64,000 bases of DNA from Diabrotica undecimpunctata (GCF_040954645.1 NC_092803.1:78592263-78656262), one strand, 5' to 3'; shown: positions 44,478-56,749, counted from the stretch's first letter. Made by a program: numbers and translations. Notes: a model not told the origin generated them from the letters alone.

Positions 44478-44989
44478 AACCAAATATGGAGTGATATTCC
44501 AATATGGAATACCTTGAATTCTCCGAAAATATCAGTTTAAAACGCAATATACGACCGTCTTCTATTTCACTTGCTCTTTTTACTATCGCACTTATACCTT
44601 TGTGTCATTTGCGCGAATAATATGCATGTGGCAGTAGTGTTTTGTTTGATCGTCTCGCAGAAAATTTCACAGGTATGTCTGTATTAAACGAGTATTATCG
44701 GTTAATATGCATGAATACAGACTTGCTATACTATTAAATGCAACCATATTAGGTTTATTTGTTCATTTTGTGACCTTCTGTAATTAAAATATTGCGACTT
44801 AAAAAAATTCATAATAATTTCCACTAGTATAAAAATTTAAATATGGACAGTTGTTGATGAATTATGGAAAATCCCATATTTAGGTCTTTTTTTTTAATTA
44901 GGTGTTTGCTATTATTTATTTGAAAAATTGTGTGTTATGTTTTGTTTTTAGAATGTCAGCTTCACTATCGACCAATAAACGATAAAGCA

Positions 44990-45880
44990 ACTTTATTTCG
45001 TGTATGACTAAAAAACGAACAGTCTCCAGAATAGGGAGACATTAAATATTAGCTCCCAACTCGAAGATCAGCTGGTAGAATACATATTGATGATGAAGTG
45101 CAAATTTTACGGTTTGACAAGTACTGATCTTCGCCGTATGGCGACTATACTAGCAAAGAGAAACAGTTTGTAGAATTCCTTTACTCAATCAGGTATGACT
45201 ATAAAACAGTGGTTAAAGTTATTTCTAAATCATCATAAAGATAAACTTTCGATACGAAGAGCGTCTGGTACCCATATCTTTTGTCCAGAGTATTTGGATT
45301 TAATAAGGAAAGAGTAGACGCTTCTTTCAGTATTTCTGAAGATATTTACACTATAAATAACTATTTAACAAATCGTATATTCAACGTAGATGAATTTAGC
45401 CTTACAGTATTACAGAGTAAGATACCACAAATCATCTGTCACAGGATCAGTCGGAATTGTACAACCATTAAGGTGGATGCAAATGAATATCTTCAAATAG
45501 TGGTTCAAGCACTTCATTCATCACACCAACTCGACTTCTGAATCGAAGGTTTTACTGATTCTAGACAGAAACTAGAGTAACACTCTAGAGTAATATTAAT
45601 ATAATAGACATCGCTAGGAAAAAAACGTGGATATCGTTTCTTTACTTCCACATACAACTCGTAAACTGTAGCCGTTGGACAAGACTTTTATGGGGCCGTT
45701 AAGAACATAGTACAGTGAGCAAATAAGCATGTCGATTAAAAATATTCCTAAATTAAAGACATCTAACTACATATGATATCGCGGAGCTGTTCGGAAAATC
45801 CTATTTAAAAGAACAAACAGGCGAGATTGCAGCCAACTGTTTTAAGGTCACTGAATTATGGCCTTCGGGCTACGGTGTAC
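44990..45880 (+). pseudogene. pogo-like transposase A, 5' part
   Basis: Frames with SQLEDQLVEYILMMKCKFYG, TDLRRMATILAKRN, W-LFLNHHKDKLSIRRA and RIFNVDEFSLTVLQ (first catalytic Asp in NVDE) follow the order of the pogo/Tigger DDE family. Around 45630-45720 come VDIVSLLPHTTRKL and PLDKTFMGPLR, the third catalytic block. At 45780-45880 TYDIAELFGKSYLKEQTGEI and ANCFKVTELWP follow. The DNHxxH block between is absent. Confidence 0.7.
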
Positions 45881-45883
45881 TCA

Positions 45884-48703
45884 GTACACCAGTCGTACTA
45901 AATTGGCCGCTATTTCTGATAAGAACTGGTTGCGCACGTGTCCCTCTACCTAACCTATCTCTGATGTGTCAGCTATAAACCTCAACAGTTGTAAAATTGA
46001 TTGCTGCAGAGATAGACTGACCGTTGGAAAAATTCAGGGGAAGTTTACCAGTGGTGTATGTAGTACACCAAGCACCTAGTTATGTAAGTAAATTTTGTGA
46101 GATTTATATTACGTTTATCTACTAAAAAATAGCATTATTAATGTATAGCGACTTATATGTAACAAAAGCTAGACATTTTGCAACGTTTTGAATAAGAGAA
46201 TTTGTAATTTGTTATTAAAATTTTAACAAAAATTTAATTTTATTATAATAAAACTAGTTTTATGATAATACATTTGATCAAATATTTTATTTTAGCATTT
46301 TCTGATAACTTAATATACCGTTATCTATTTGGATATTTGTTAGTACGTATTATTGGACTATTTAACGACCTTCTAGTTGTTTTTGTGGTCTTGTTTTTTC
46401 ATGTTCTTTCTTCCATAGCAATACGGTCATGTCTCTTTGAAATATTAATTAGAAATAAATAATAAAAATTACAAACGTTGCCTCTATATATTTCTCGTAA
46501 CGTTTATAAATCGAGAGGTACTACAAAATATTTACTTTGCAGGGCTCGTCTACCAGAAAGAAATCCCCAAAAACTCTCAGAAGATGAACTTAGAGCTATG
46601 GCTCAAGCTATATTTGAGGAAGAATCTGATGAAGATGTTGGTGGAGACCCAGATACTTCAGACGACGAGCTAATAGAAAAAACGGAGCACGACACTGAAT
46701 CAAAAGTTGATCTGAATGACGAAAATCAATATACGATTGACTCGGACACAAACAGTAACATTGAAAACAGTTCAGATCTTGATGAAGACAATGATTATTT
46801 TATAGCAAAAGACAGAAAAACTAAATGGTGTAAGAAATCTCTTCTTAGCAAATTTACTAAAACTCCTTCAAAAAATATTGTCAAGATATTTCCTGGGCCA
46901 ACAGTTTGTGCGAGAGATGTTACTACGGAACTAAGTGCTTTTGAAAAACTCTTTACAAATAAAATCATAGAAAATATAGTTGAATGTACAAATTTGCAGA
47001 TTGCAAAAATGCGATTAAATTATGAACGGCCAAGACGGGCTAAAGATACGACTAAACAGGAAATCATGGCATTATTAGGATTATTATTTCTTGCAGGGAC
47101 TAAAAAACAAAATCATACACACTTCCTCGAATTGTGGACAAAAGATGGTACCGCCTCAGAAATCTTTCGAGCCTGTATGAGCGCAGATCGATTTTTATTT
47201 TTGCTTGCTGCTCTTAGGTTTGACAACAAAGATACTCGAAAGGACCGAAAATAAATTGACAAACTTGCTGCCATTCGCTTTACTCTTGATACGTTTATGA
47301 AAAACTGTAGCAGCAACTATTCCTTGGGAGAAGAAATGACTATCGATGAAATGTTGATACCTTTTAGAGGTAGATGCAACTTTGTGAAATACATTCCAAG
47401 TAAACCTGCAAAGTATGGCTTAAAAGTGTTTGTGTTATGTGATGCGCAGACCTTTTATGTCACCAATTTTGAGGTGTATTGTGGTCAACAACCGGAAGGG
47501 CCATACAAAAAATCTAACATACCAACGGATATTACCCATCGCCTACTTCAACCTTGGAAAGGTAAAAACCGTAATTTAACATGCGACAATTGGTATACGA
47601 GTTATCCGTTGGCAATTGACCTTTTGAAGGAAAAGATAACGATGGTTGGCACACTTAAACGAAATAAAAGGGAACTACCTCCAGAGTTTTTACCAAGAAA
47701 AAACACACTAATTGGATCATCCACTTTTGGTTTTCAAAAAGAAGTTACCATTGTATCCTACACACCAAAAAAAAATAAAGCTGTCATTCTCCTATCTACC
47801 ATGCACAGTAATTCTACAGTAGATCCCGAAACAGGTAAACCAATGATAATTTTAGACTATAATTCACATAAAAGAGGCGTAGACACTGTAGACAAAATGT
47901 GCAGTACCTATTCGGTATCCCGAAGAACACGAAGATGGCCAATGGCATTGTTTTTTCAACTCCTGAATATTGCCGGAATTAACAGCCAGATCCTGTACAA
48001 TGCTGCCAACATCGACAATCCTCAAAAATATAGAAGAGTTTTTCTAAAAGGATTATCATTGGCATTGATAAGACCTCATCTTTCTGAGAGGGCGGAAATA
48101 CAGAGTTTACCTCTGGATTTAAAAATATTCTTGAAGAAATACAAAAACGTACAAGACGACCACGATGAAGAACCACCAGCAAAAAAACGGGGGAGGTGCC
48201 ATTGTTGTGGAAGGAGCAAAAATAGAGTTACAACAATATCTTGCAACAAATGTAATAGAATGGTTTGTAAAGAGCACTCTGTTACAATTTGTGCAAATTG
48301 TAATTTAGTAGACGCAAACGAGGAAGAAAACGAAAGTGAATAGCACACATATTCTCAAATATGTTCATTTGTGAATGATTATTTACTCCTAGTTTTTAGA
48401 TTTATATACTAGTTTTATAATATTTTTAATGTTAAGCTAATATACAAGAATCTCAAGAAGGTTATTTTTAGAGACAAAGAAGTGATTGAGTTTTTGTTCT
48501 TATATTTGTTGCTAATCTTTATATTTTCGTTATGTATTATTTTTTATGTTAAGACATTCTCTTAAATATATGCCTACATTTATTATATACAATATAATGT
48601 ACTAAAAATACCTAGTTGTGGCTTTTATTTGCGTTTTTAGTCGGTGGTGTACAGAATACACCGCGCACGTAGTTATGACTAATGGAGGGGCGCCCGTAGT
48701 TAA
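45884..48703 (+). mobile_element. piggyBac transposon 2, inserted in pogo A
   Basis: Interrupts the pogo gene exactly between ELWP and a continuation NKHVFGDVDF. On the right, TTAA (48704-48707) precedes the resumed pogo sequence, and the element end reads CCTTTAACTACGGGCG on the reverse strand. On the left the expected TTAA reads TTCG, so that end is mutated or rearranged. Near-palindromes GGTGTACTCAGTACACC (about 45894), GGTGTATGTAGTACACC (about 46056) and GGTGTACAGAATACACC (about 48646) mark both subterminal regions. Confidence 0.75.
46478..48343 (+). pseudogene. piggyBac transposase 2, one nonsense codon
   Basis: A single frame of about 620 codons from 46478 to 48343 is interrupted only by TAA at 47252-47254. 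The likely coding start is downstream of a splice-acceptor-like TTACTTTGCAG, or the ATG at 46597. The N-terminus is acidic (EEESDEDVGG). Catalytic blocks are TIDEMLIPFRGRCNF, TCDNWYTSYPL and KRGVDTVDKMC, so all three Asp residues are intact. The C-terminus has the cysteine-rich domain CHCCGRSKN, CNKCNRMVCKEH and CANC. The protein cuts and pastes at TTAA sites in the nucleus. One stop in an otherwise clean gene indicates recent inactivation. Confidence 0.88.
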
Positions 48704-49378
48704 AGGTTAAATAAACATGTGTTTGGTGATGTGGACTTTATTTCTGCGCAACATAATGCTATAAGAGACGGTTGTACAACCAACATCACTGCACTGAAAT
48801 CGGGATCTGAACTTGCTCAAGCCCTGACACAAATACCTGTACCAGAAACAAATGCTAATGTATAACCTGAACCTGTACCCTTGACCTTAATAATTAATCA
48901 GAACACTCTGAGTCTACTGATTCTTAGTCCAGTGCCAGATAAACAAAAAAAAAAAGTTTTATCGTAGGAAGATAAACTACCGTAACAGCTGTAATAACAT
49001 CTTCGCTCTACATGAATGATTTAGTAAATCAAAATTTGAAAGGACAGGTAAAAGAAAATAAATTAGCCAAGAAAAAAATAAACAAAAAACTGTAAAGAGA
49101 AACGAACAAATAAAGAAAATTAAGACTGATTTTGCAGAAAAAGACTGTAAAAAACAGGACGTTATCCAGTTTGATGTAATGTAGATAGTGAGCCTGATTA
49201 GTTGTTGGATCAAGAATCTCCTGACTCTGCTGATGCTAAATGTATGTTTTGCCAAAGACTTTTTTCCACAGATAACAGTGGAGAAAACTGGATTAAATGT
49301 ATAATGTATGGGCGCTGGGCTCATTATGATTGTGCTGGTATAAAGTATAATACATGGATCTGTGAGTTCTCTAAGTGA
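48704..49378 (+). pseudogene. pogo-like transposase A, 3' part with zinc finger
   Basis: Starts NKHVFGDVDFISAQH, the block following the DDE domain in pogo-like proteins. After a low-complexity lysine-rich stretch with stops, it ends with CMFCQRLFSTDNSGENW, CIMYGRWAHYDCAG and TWIC. This PHD-like cysteine/histidine tail is common in insect pogo-like transposases. Frameshifts are present. Confidence 0.7.
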
Positions 49379-49463
49379 ATTAAGCTACTTTTTTCGTTTT
49401 TTCACAATTTAAATTTATTTGATATCATAATTATATATTTATGCCTATTTTCCATATTCGGTT

Positions 49464-50639
49464 ACTAATTTGTGATTTTGTTTTTTGTGTTCGATTTGAT
49501 TTTTTTTAATGATAGTAATTAGAAGGCTGTCAATTACTACATAAAAATGTATGACTGATTTGTAATAATATTATGATGACTTTCCTCTAATATTAAATTT
49601 TTTTCAATTTTTATATTTATTTATGTACAATAAATAAATATGATTAGTTAATATCTTAGTTTATTTGTCCTAGCCAAACTCATTTTTCATATTTACTTCC
49701 AAGATAGGACGTTCCCTCACCTGAGAGACTGAGCCAAACGAGACCTAATAATTGGCTCCCAAACAAAGTTGTTAGTTTTATTGGCTCATTGGTTTACATT
49801 GGCTCTGGTTTCTGATGGTTCGTTTATAGGTTACAATAGTTTGACGGAAAAAATCGTCTAACGAGTTACCATGTCTATTAATTTCCGACCTTTTAGAGGG
49901 AAAAAAAGCAGATAAAGGAATCTTTGGTCGAATTACAATGTGAATGTTTATAGAAATTTATTACAACATTTTTCCCATTTGGTCAGAATGTTGCAAATAT
50001 AATTGGAGTCTATAGAACACTAAATACTAAATAAAACATAATTCTGTCTTATTTGGGGGAATATTTTCCGTATATTTATGTTTGTATATGCAAATAATAT
50101 TTTGGAAATTTCTTTGATTACTAAGAAAATGTATTGATCGTTTAAATATTTTTGGTAGTCTGTTCATCAACGGAGTAGTAACATGAATTGTTATTGTACA
50201 TTTTTTTTGTAAGTTCTGTTTAATTTACTGATATAGCAGCCCATTGATAAATATAAAAAGTACATTTCGTAAAATCAAATAAAACTTCTATTTATTATTA
50301 AAATACACAGTTTCTATAGGTGGTTAACATTAATAAAATCATTTTTGTGTTTGCAGGCAGCGCTGTCAAGGAAATTTTTACAAAGCGAAAGAGAAACGAG
50401 AGTTTTCAGTAGTTTTAAAAATATATGTTGCTTAATTTCCGGAAAATGAGCTTTTCCGGTTTTATATTTTCCAAGCGAAATTCCAATATGTATGTGAATA
50501 TTGGAAATCTAAAGTACAACTTAAAAACTACAATTTTGTAAACTTTAGGATGGTTTCTTCTTTCTGTAGGAGTAAAGGAGAGCATGGAGTAGCAGCTATT
50601 TATCTTAAAAATAAAATAGTCTGAAAGACAAGACATGAT
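49464..50639. other. AT-rich DNA, no gene seen
   Basis: No protein similarity. A frame at 50415-50648 on the minus strand has no supporting feature. Confidence 0.4.
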
Positions 50640-52220
50640 ATCGATCAAATGGCTATGGTTGTGGTTTTTGAGTGTTCTTTTACAGAAGTAAATAATAACA
50701 AAGCATTCATTTTTTGTGTGAATTATCTTTCAGGATCTTCTGTGCAGCAACTTGAACCCTTTTACAGAGTTGCTTTTATATATTTTTAATGAGAAGTTTT
50801 GTTTTATTGCAGGTAATTTTAACATAAATTTTTAAGTGTTAAATACAACAATAAAATAAATTTTAATTCAATGCTAAACAGTTCTTGTGAATTATGCTAA
50901 ATTGCTAAACTGTGAATTTTTTTAAACTGAATTATTAGCCACACCTATATCTGATCAACCAGCACAAATGTTAACATTTAAGATCTCTAACAATTACGAT
51001 GTGTGTCTTATCACAAAAGGGGTTATTAATTGACAAAATAAGCAACATTTTAGATCCTTGTTTGCAGAACACTAATGGGAACAAATATTTGATCCACCTG
51101 CAGATGTTTATGCTAGATGAATAAGCATCAAAATATGTTTACGCAAATACTAGTTCATATCTTTAATTATTGCTTTCAAGTAAAAAAAGGTAATATCTAA
51201 TAGAAAAAAGGTAAAATCTTATAAAATCATAGAACTGGAAGTGGAAATAGGTCCTGACTTTTTGTTATTGCTTAGCAGGATATATATTAAATATGTCGAG
51301 CAGTATCGGTAAACAAAACAAATTTATAACAAGTTAGTAGAGTCACGGAAGTTTCAGTACATATATCTAATTAAAAACAGTAAATAAAAACCAAAATGTT
51401 TATGTACGATAGTCAAAGAGATAAGAGGTACTAATCAAACGAACAATAGTTTAAAAATACTTGGAGATCCTGGAAACTATGAAGTTTAGAAGCAATATAT
51501 CGCTATCTCCTGAATAAAATTTTGTACCTTTGGGCTAGCAACACCAATGTGTAAGTTGATTAATAACACATACACTTAGGTATATTTCTCGATACATTAG
51601 TTAAATCTTTATTTAAGAAGGGTGATCGTAAACTGGAAAGTCAGAGTCATATCAATCTACTCTTTTCTTTCTGCAAATTATTTGAATCAGCGAGATGTGT
51701 AAGGCTTGTGAGCTGTTTCTATTTTCAAAATTTAATAAGTCATGTACAGCTGGGCTATTTGAAGGGAAAACTAATTAATCTACAATTTTATTTATAAGAT
51801 TGTTGCGGGTTATGAAAATAAACATATTTTTCTAGAAATCTTTTTAGATTTGTCAAAGGCTTTTGGTAGTTTGGATAACTCAATTTTAGTGGAGATATTG
51901 AAGATATATGGTATTAGGAGACCGGCTTACCATTGGATAAAATCTTACGATCTTAGCAAAAATAGAATATCGGTCCTTTGTTATTTGTTCTTTACGTTAA
52001 TAATCTAGCTATAAACCTTATAAAAATAAAGACAGCAATCGTTTTGTAACCTTTGCCGATAAAACAATATACATATTGATATTAGGAACGTCTTTGAACA
52101 ACCTTTTGAATATTACAAACGAAACTTTCAAGGAGGTTCGGATGTGAGTCAAAACGAATAGACTGGAACTAAATCAGAAGAAAACAAATTATATTGTTTT
52201 TAAAATAAAAAATGTTCAGA
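50640..52220 (+). pseudogene. CR1/jockey-like LINE relic
   Basis: The order fits a LINE ORF2. CVNYLSGSSVQQLEPFYRVA (about 50720-50790) belongs to the endonuclease. A KKGD block (about 51615) and EIFLDLSKAFGSLDNSILVE (about 51837-51895) hold the first RT Asp. Then come YGIRRPAYHWIKSY, GPLLFVLYVNNLAINL (about 51974) and FADKTIYILI (about 52050), where YADD has decayed. Stops and frameshifts are frequent. Confidence 0.65.
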
Positions 52221-52280
52221 TATAGAAGGAGGCAGTATGTTTTTGTGTGATCCATTTTTGTCACTCTGCAGCTTCTTCTC

Positions 52281-52606
52281 ATGAACCATCAAAAATGGAC
52301 AAAAATGGATCGCATCAGAAATGAGGAAATAAAACGAAGAATGGCGGTCGAACAAGACATACTCAGCTACATCGAAGAAAAACGTTTAATTTGGTATGGA
52401 CATGTGAGAAGAATAGATCATACAAGGTGGACAGCAAAGATTTCGGATTGGAGTCCAATAGAAAGGAGGAAAAGGGGTAGACCCCGAAGATCATGGAGGG
52501 ATGAAGTAGACGAGGTCATGGAAAGACGAGACCTTAGAGATGGAGAATGGCAGAAGAGAAAGGACTGAAGACGTTGGCTGAAAGACGGAAGGCGGCGACA
52601 GCTGTA
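52281..52606 (+). pseudogene. LINE 3' end fragment
   Basis: 95 codons ending a LINE ORF2: RIRNEEIKRRMAVEQDILSY, IEEKRLIWYGHVRRIDHTRW, RRKRGRPRRSW and DGEWQKRKD. It is the same C-terminal type as the LINE at 23468-25775. Only this 3' portion is present, in plus orientation; the preceding sequence is unrelated CR1-like relic. Confidence 0.75.
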
Positions 52607-52624
52607 AAAATCCTTGTATAGATA

Positions 52625-53097
52625 GCAGTATGTTTTAGAGGATAACACCAAATTTCTAGATATACATATCGACCAGAATTTAGATTTCGAAATACAAGTT
52701 GGTAAATTAGGCGATAAGTTAACATCAGTTTGTTACTCTTTTAGAGTAATATCATCATATTGAAATGTCACCTCAAAATAAGCTGTCTATTTTGAAAACT
52801 CTGTCTATAGAGAGATTTTCGATGTATGCATGTGTAAAACTTCATAATTAATTGCTAGATGTGATTAAAAGAAATCTGTAAGAGATCTTTTTACAAATCT
52901 TGAACCATATTCGGCCAATGAATATTTTGTGAGAGAGTCAAACGCTTAAGGAAACAAAAATGTTTTTTATTGTTTTGTTAAAAATATGTAGTTTGCTAAA
53001 ATTTAATTTAATATGTATTTTAAAAAAATTTATTATTTTATATTTTGTTTTAAATTTTTATTTTTATTGTATCAACTCGTTTTGCCATTTAAAATGC
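52625..53097. other. AT-rich DNA, unassigned
   Basis: No convincing gene; some LINE-like readings near 52740-52930 are too weak to call. Confidence 0.35.
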
Positions 53098-53099
53098 TC

Positions 53100-53600
53100 A
53101 TTCGAATAAGTACCTTGGTACGAGCATTAATGAAATTTGGGACCATTCACTAGAAATAAAATGTAGGATAGATAAAGCAATATCTGCATTCCAAAAAATG
53201 GCTAAGCTATTCAAATGCCATGATTTATCAGTACCCATAAAAATCAGGTTACTACGATGATATATCTTTTCTATACTGTTGTACGGTGTTAAGTCGTGGA
53301 CTCTCACAGACTCTACCTGCAAAAAAATTGAGACTACGTTACTAACCAGGACGTTTTATGAGGAATGCAAAAAGGAATAGAGTTGTTAACCACAATAAAA
53401 ACAGCCAACATCGAATACCTTTCACTAAAAGTGAAAGGAAAACGGAAATCAGGAAGCTGAAGGACTTTCTAGCTGAAAAATCTACCTACATAGTCTAACA
53501 CAACAACCACAAATCTTTTCAGAGCAGCAGTTTGCAAGATACAGATTGCCATGATGGTCGCCAACATCCTAAACGGACAGGCACTACCAGAAGAAGAAGA
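53100..53600 (+). pseudogene. LINE 3' fragment, plus strand (tail-to-tail partner)
   Basis: Begins NKYLGTSINEIWDHSLEIKC, continues AISAFQKMAKLFK and FSILLYGVKSWTLTDSTCKK, and ends LFRAAVCKIQIAMMVANI followed by a GAAGAAGAAGA tail. It is the RT thumb and C-terminus of the same LINE family as the minus-strand copy starting at 53601. Frameshifts interrupt it. Confidence 0.75.
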
Positions 53601-54706
53601 TTCTTCTTCTTCTTCATGTGCCATCTCCGCGACGGAGGTTGGCAATCATCATGGCTACTCTGATCTTAGATGCTGCTGCTCTGAATAGTTCAATTGATGT
53701 GCATCCGTACCATTCCCTTAAGTAACGCAACCATGAGATTCTTCTTCTTCCTACACTTCTCTTGCCCTGGATTTTCCCTTGTATAATCAATTGAAGTAGG
53801 TTGTATCTCTCATTACGCATAACATGCCCCAGTTATTGCAGCTTTCGTGTCTTGATGGTTTCCAATACTTCCATTCTTTTGTTGATTCTTCTCATGACTT
53901 CGTTGTTTGTTACATGCTCGGTCCACGATATCTTCAGGATTCTTCTATACACCCACATTTCAAATGCTTCCAACTTTTTAGCAGTCGATGCGTTAAGTGT
54001 CCATGCTTCTATCCCATAAAGCAGAGTCGAGAAAATATAACACCTTGCCAGACGAACTCTCAAGTCCAATTTTAGTTCTCTTGCACAAAGTACCTTTCTC
54101 ATTTTATTGAAGTTTGTACGTGCTTTCTCTATTTGAACTTTGATTTCATTGGAGTAATCGTTTGTGTGATTAATTACTGTGCCAAGATAGTGGTAGTTTT
54201 CAACTTGTTCTAAAGCACTATCGTTAATTGTCAGGCTTTCACCATTATTTTGGGTTTTTGATATCCTCATAAATTTGGTTTTATTGGTGTTTATTGACAA
54301 TCCTTATTCTTCTCCATACTGAACTATCTTGTTCATTAGCTTTTGGAGGTCTTGGAGGTTGTCTGTTATTATGATAGTATCGCCAGCATATCTAATGTTG
54401 TTAATTGGTGTTCCATTGACCTTGATTCCTGCTGTTTCTCCTTCAAGAGCTCTTTTCATAATTTCTTCAGAGTATGCATTGAATAGTAGTGGTGACAATA
54501 CACACGTACGTGTGCCTGCTGTTTATAATATAGATTTGTTATAATTCGAAGGTCATTGTGTTGTAGTTGTTTTGCTTTGAGGATGTCCATTAGCTCTTTG
54601 TGGCGGACTTTGTCGAAAGCTTTGTTGTAGTCTATGAAACAGACGTACATATCTTGGTTCACATCCAAGCATCTCTGGATTAGTACGTTGAATGCAAGAA
54701 GATTCT
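53601..54706 (-). pseudogene. LINE RT half, minus strand (tail-to-tail partner)
   Basis: From 54706 downward: CFIDYNKAFDKVRHKELMDI (first RT Asp), a small deletion and frameshift near 54500, LSPLLFNAYSEEIMKRALEG, and RYAGDTIII where the family has YADD. Then come NYHYLGTVINHTND, YIFSTLLYGIEAWTL, and the C-terminal QGKIQGKRSVGRRRISW and ASKIRVAMMIANLR. It ends at a TTC-rich (minus-strand GAA) tail. 5'-truncated, with a substituted catalytic Asp. Confidence 0.8.
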
Positions 54707-55909
54707 AGTAAGTGTTTTTTTTATTATTGGCGTTAGGGAGGATTCCCTTGCTGCCAGAAACATTAATTATATTATTTTAATAAATGGAGTTAACAGGGAT
54801 TACAATCTTCTCGCCCAGAGGTCTATATGTGCATGTTTTTTGAAAACACAAGGTAGACCTCGGATAGTGTGACTATAGACATTTAGGAAAAACATGAGAG
54901 GTAAATTAAGGATAATCTTATAGTTGGATTTTCGCTATTTTGACAAAAGATAACAAGCAATCATAAATCTCTTTTCTATCTGAAGCCAGCAGATACATGA
55001 TATTATATGGGCTTTTGATTTTTATTTTTCGATTTTGCTGCACCAAAGATTTCTTCTCAATTTGGTTTTTATTTTTGTATCTCGAGTTGGATTTGTAAAA
55101 CAGTACTCTTACCAAAAGTATGTTCACTTTTTCGTCATTTTTTGTTTTGATAAATTTATGTTCTTCTATTGCCAATTAAGTTACAATTTATATCTTCTCC
55201 CATTTGTATACTTTCTTTAACAATACGATTTTATTCTTTGTTATACCTGCTTTTGATTTGGTAGAATTTATTATTTTCATTAAGATCTTGTAAATTTTTA
55301 GTGGTAAGTATAAGGTTGGATGTATTGGTATTCAAATTTTTTAAAACTGAAAACGAATCTGTAAAAATATTTGAATTTTGGTAGTCTTGCTGTTGTACAC
55401 ATTCTAATGCTTTTTTTATCACTATAGCTGTAAAAATAAATGCCTGTTTATGTAACTAGAATTTTTTTGTATCTGATTGGGTATTACAAACGCGCAACCT
55501 GTGCCATCGGTATTTTTTGACCCATCGGTAAAAATTGCGTCGAAGTTGTGATGTTCCGCCAAAATTTGGTGTATAATAATAAATATATATATTTATCAGA
55601 AATATTCACATCATATAGAACAAAGTAGATGAAGTAATCGAATTCTATTTGTGTTGTTTCTTGTGAAGTCATATTTCTTAGTCCTGCGCAATTTTTTTAG
55701 TTTTTTAGTCTCCAGAAAGGGTGAGTTAAATCATATTCATTTAGCTTGAATATATTGCTAATGATAGGTGATCTTCTCCTTTGTAATTTAACCTCCTCCT
55801 CTAAAGGAGGTTCGTTGGCTTCTGTTCTTAAGGGTTCGAAAAGTGTGGATTTCAACATACATTTAGTGCTTTGTTTTCTATAATATTCAGTTTACGTAGA
55901 TTAGTTTTA
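54707..55909 (-). pseudogene. LINE RNase H region (I-clade-like)
   Basis: Minus-strand frames show a pre-domain EANEPPLEEEVKLQRRRSPI and LNEYDLTHPF (about 55820-55720). RNase H motifs follow: FDAIFTDGSKNTDGTGCAF (about 55540-55480) and IFTDSFSVLKNLN (about 55370). DIGN-like remains appear after 55230. RNase H after RT is typical of I and R1-related LINEs. The tract 54707-54917 shows nothing recognisable. Confidence 0.55.
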
Positions 55910-55939
55910 TTGGCTGTTTTATAAAGTCTACAATCATAA

Positions 55940-56245
55940 TTAATGATTTATCTTATATACTTGCAAGATTCGCTCAAAAACACGTTCATGGTTATCGTTG
56001 TTGTTAACTGTCCTGGGATGCCCTGAGTTTCCTTTTCGTTGGCACAATACATTACCCGTATTTCTAAATTTTTCAACAACCTTCAAAATTACAGCATTAC
56101 CTAGAGAACGTTTATTAAACCGTTGTGTGAATTGATCACACACGCTTTGCAGACTTGCACTATTACGTTGGCCGATTCCGTATGAGCGAAAATAATGCTC
56201 CACAAGAAACACTTGCTCCTCTGTACTTAACACCATTTTTAACAA
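55940..56245 (-). pseudogene. HTH fragment, DUF4817-type transposon protein
   Basis: 101 codons: STEEQVFLVEHYFRSYG, then LGNAVILKVVEKFRNTGNVL and KGNSGHPRTV. This is the helix-turn-helix N-terminal region common in insect Tc1/mariner-related transposon proteins and annotated DUF4817, as I recall it. The catalytic part is missing, and the frame ends at 55940. Confidence 0.6.
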
Positions 56246-56359
56246 TTAGGCCTTAATAATTAATTGTTTAAGGATTACTTGACAGGTCTATACTAGTTAA
56301 TTTTAATATGACAACGCGCACAAAGAGACATTTATGTGTCAGTTTCAGTACTGTTTATT

Positions 56360-56550
56360 TTGGGCAATACTGTACAAGTAAATACTAGAGAACAAGTAAC
56401 CTTCACTCGCCTCCGTATTGGCTATACTCGGTTAACATATGACTACCTACTAAAACGTGCTGATAAACCTGTGTGTGACATATGTAAACGTGTCTTAACT
56501 GTAAAACATTTTTCATCAACATTAAATAGTGCTCTAGGAATAGACTAATA
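56360..56550 (+). pseudogene. LINE C-terminal fragment
   Basis: NTREQVTFTRLRIGYTRLTY and CDICKRVLTVKHF match the RLRIGHTxLTH and CxxCxxxLTVxHIL end of I/R1-like LINEs. Its strand is opposite to the RNase H relic at 55200-55900, so it belongs to a different copy. Confidence 0.65.
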
Positions 56551-56749
56551 AAAAAAATATTTTAGCATTCCTCAAAGACTGCAATCTTTTATCAAAGATC
56601 TAGTATTTTACTTTGTATAGATTTAAGGCTTTGTTATTGTAAATACTCTATCATTAAGTTCTACTTTTGTAACACAATCCATACACGCTAATAATCATGC
56701 GGGGTTGATGCGTCATGTAAGGAAAAAAAGAGTTTGGTGTTAATATTTA

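Larger units (their letters stand above)
44478..49463 (+). mobile_element. pogo-like transposon A, split by piggyBac 2
   Basis: Transposase fragments lie on the plus strand at 44990-45880 and 48704-49378, with a piggyBac between them. Possible terminal repeats are AACCAAATATGGA at 44478 and its near-complement TCCATATTCGGTT ending at 49463. These ends are tentative. The middle of the gene, which would carry the second catalytic Asp, is deleted. Confidence 0.6.

Noticed and set aside
46262..46462. Hydrophobic 66-codon frame upstream of piggyBac transposase 2
   Set aside because: Composition is that of translated AT-rich DNA and no family motif is visible; it could hold an upstream exon but there is no evidence.
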